From assembly GCA_031259485.1 (NCBI GenBank), contig JAIRLH010000160.1:1-5530 (forward strand): a stretch of 5,530 nt of DNA, read 5' to 3'. This document shows, piece after piece, positions 5,367-5,530 of this stretch. The stretch comes from Elusimicrobiota bacterium (GTDB lineage Bacteria > Elusimicrobiota > Elusimicrobia > Elusimicrobiales > Elusimicrobiaceae). Under the pieces are notes generated by a model. That model was not told the DNA's origin. It did no database searches and saw only the letters and a list, made by a program, of their open reading frames with translations. Numbering within the stretch: position 1 is the first letter of the stretch; the number at the start of each line of letters is the position of its first letter. The position numbers were made by a program, and so were the translations under genes.

Positions 5367-5506
5367 TTATTGCGATTTTGAAACATTTGTTGTCAGCTGT
5401 CCCATCTTTCCAAAATCATCGTAATAACTGCGCATACGGGCATATTGCGCTATTTGTTTCGCTCTTACCATCTCAAGAAGATTTATAGCTTATCTCTGTT
5501 TGTCAT
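5367..5506 (-). pseudogene. Small unknown gene, apparently frameshifted
   Basis: On the minus strand an ATG at 5506 follows GGAG with a 6-nt gap and opens MTNRDKL, then meets TAA at 5485-5483. In the next frame, open from 5489, the sequence continues as INLLEMVRAKQIAQYARM, then RSYYDDFGKMGQLTTNVSKSQ in two joined parts, to TAA at 5369-5367. Adding one base after 5486 (or a -1 slip at CTA) joins both into a 46-residue product. The amino-acid mix looks protein-like: a charged helix, then a Tyr/Asp/Gly stretch. I do not recognise the family. It converges on the oxidoreductase gene. Alternatives are a sequencing error, a decayed remnant, or a 34-aa ORF from ATG 5471, which has no ribosome binding site. 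Evidence is compositional only. Confidence 0.35.
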
Positions 5507-5530
5507 ATCCCGCTCCGCATTACTAGTTAG

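Noticed and set aside
1..5530. CRISPR array, insertion sequence or phage genes
   Set aside because: No regularly spaced repeats and no transposase, integrase or phage-like coding sequence were seen on either strand.

Overview
The window most resembles a member of the Elusimicrobiota (Elusimicrobium-like). The main clue is an orphan type IV pilin-like gene with a textbook prepilin N-terminus, followed by a segment (KDAQDIYFL...GKYTTDF..LDIGL) that I associate with the expanded pilin families of Elusimicrobium. That placement rests on remembered family resemblance, not on a search. Coding DNA is moderately GC-rich, the spacers are AT-rich, and almost every start has a GAGG-type ribosome binding site.

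Layout, left to right. (1) 1-485, minus: 5' part of an LpoB-family outer-membrane lipoprotein gene that runs off the left edge. (2) 620-1393, plus: coaX, type III pantothenate kinase, diverging from lpoB and closed by a strong intrinsic terminator at 1419-1445. (3) 1554-2090, plus: a single type IV pilin-like gene with its own extended -10 promoter. (4) 2154-3785, minus: the ribosomal/replication operon rpsF-ssb-rpsR-rplI, convergent with the pilin gene and ending in a terminator whose T-rich tail overlaps the pilin stop codon. Its promoter is at 3933-3961, which leaves a leader of about 140 nt with several hairpins. (5) 3962-4219: AT-rich divergent spacer holding a long imperfect hairpin flanked by 8-bp direct repeats. 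(6) 4220-5347, plus: a Gfo/Idh/MocA-family NAD(P)-dependent oxidoreductase. (7) 5348-5530: a short region with a probable small minus-strand gene that appears broken by one base.

Functionally this is mostly housekeeping: coenzyme A synthesis, ribosomal small- and large-subunit proteins with single-stranded-DNA-binding protein, and cell-wall synthase activation. A surface pilin and a sugar/polyol-type dehydrogenase are added. No mobile-element gene, CRISPR array, tRNA or rRNA was seen. The least explained parts are the structured element in front of the oxidoreductase (4070-4200), the structured leader of rpsF with a possible overlapping upstream ORF, and the frameshifted small ORF near the right edge. 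None of these amounts to a demonstrated new system.
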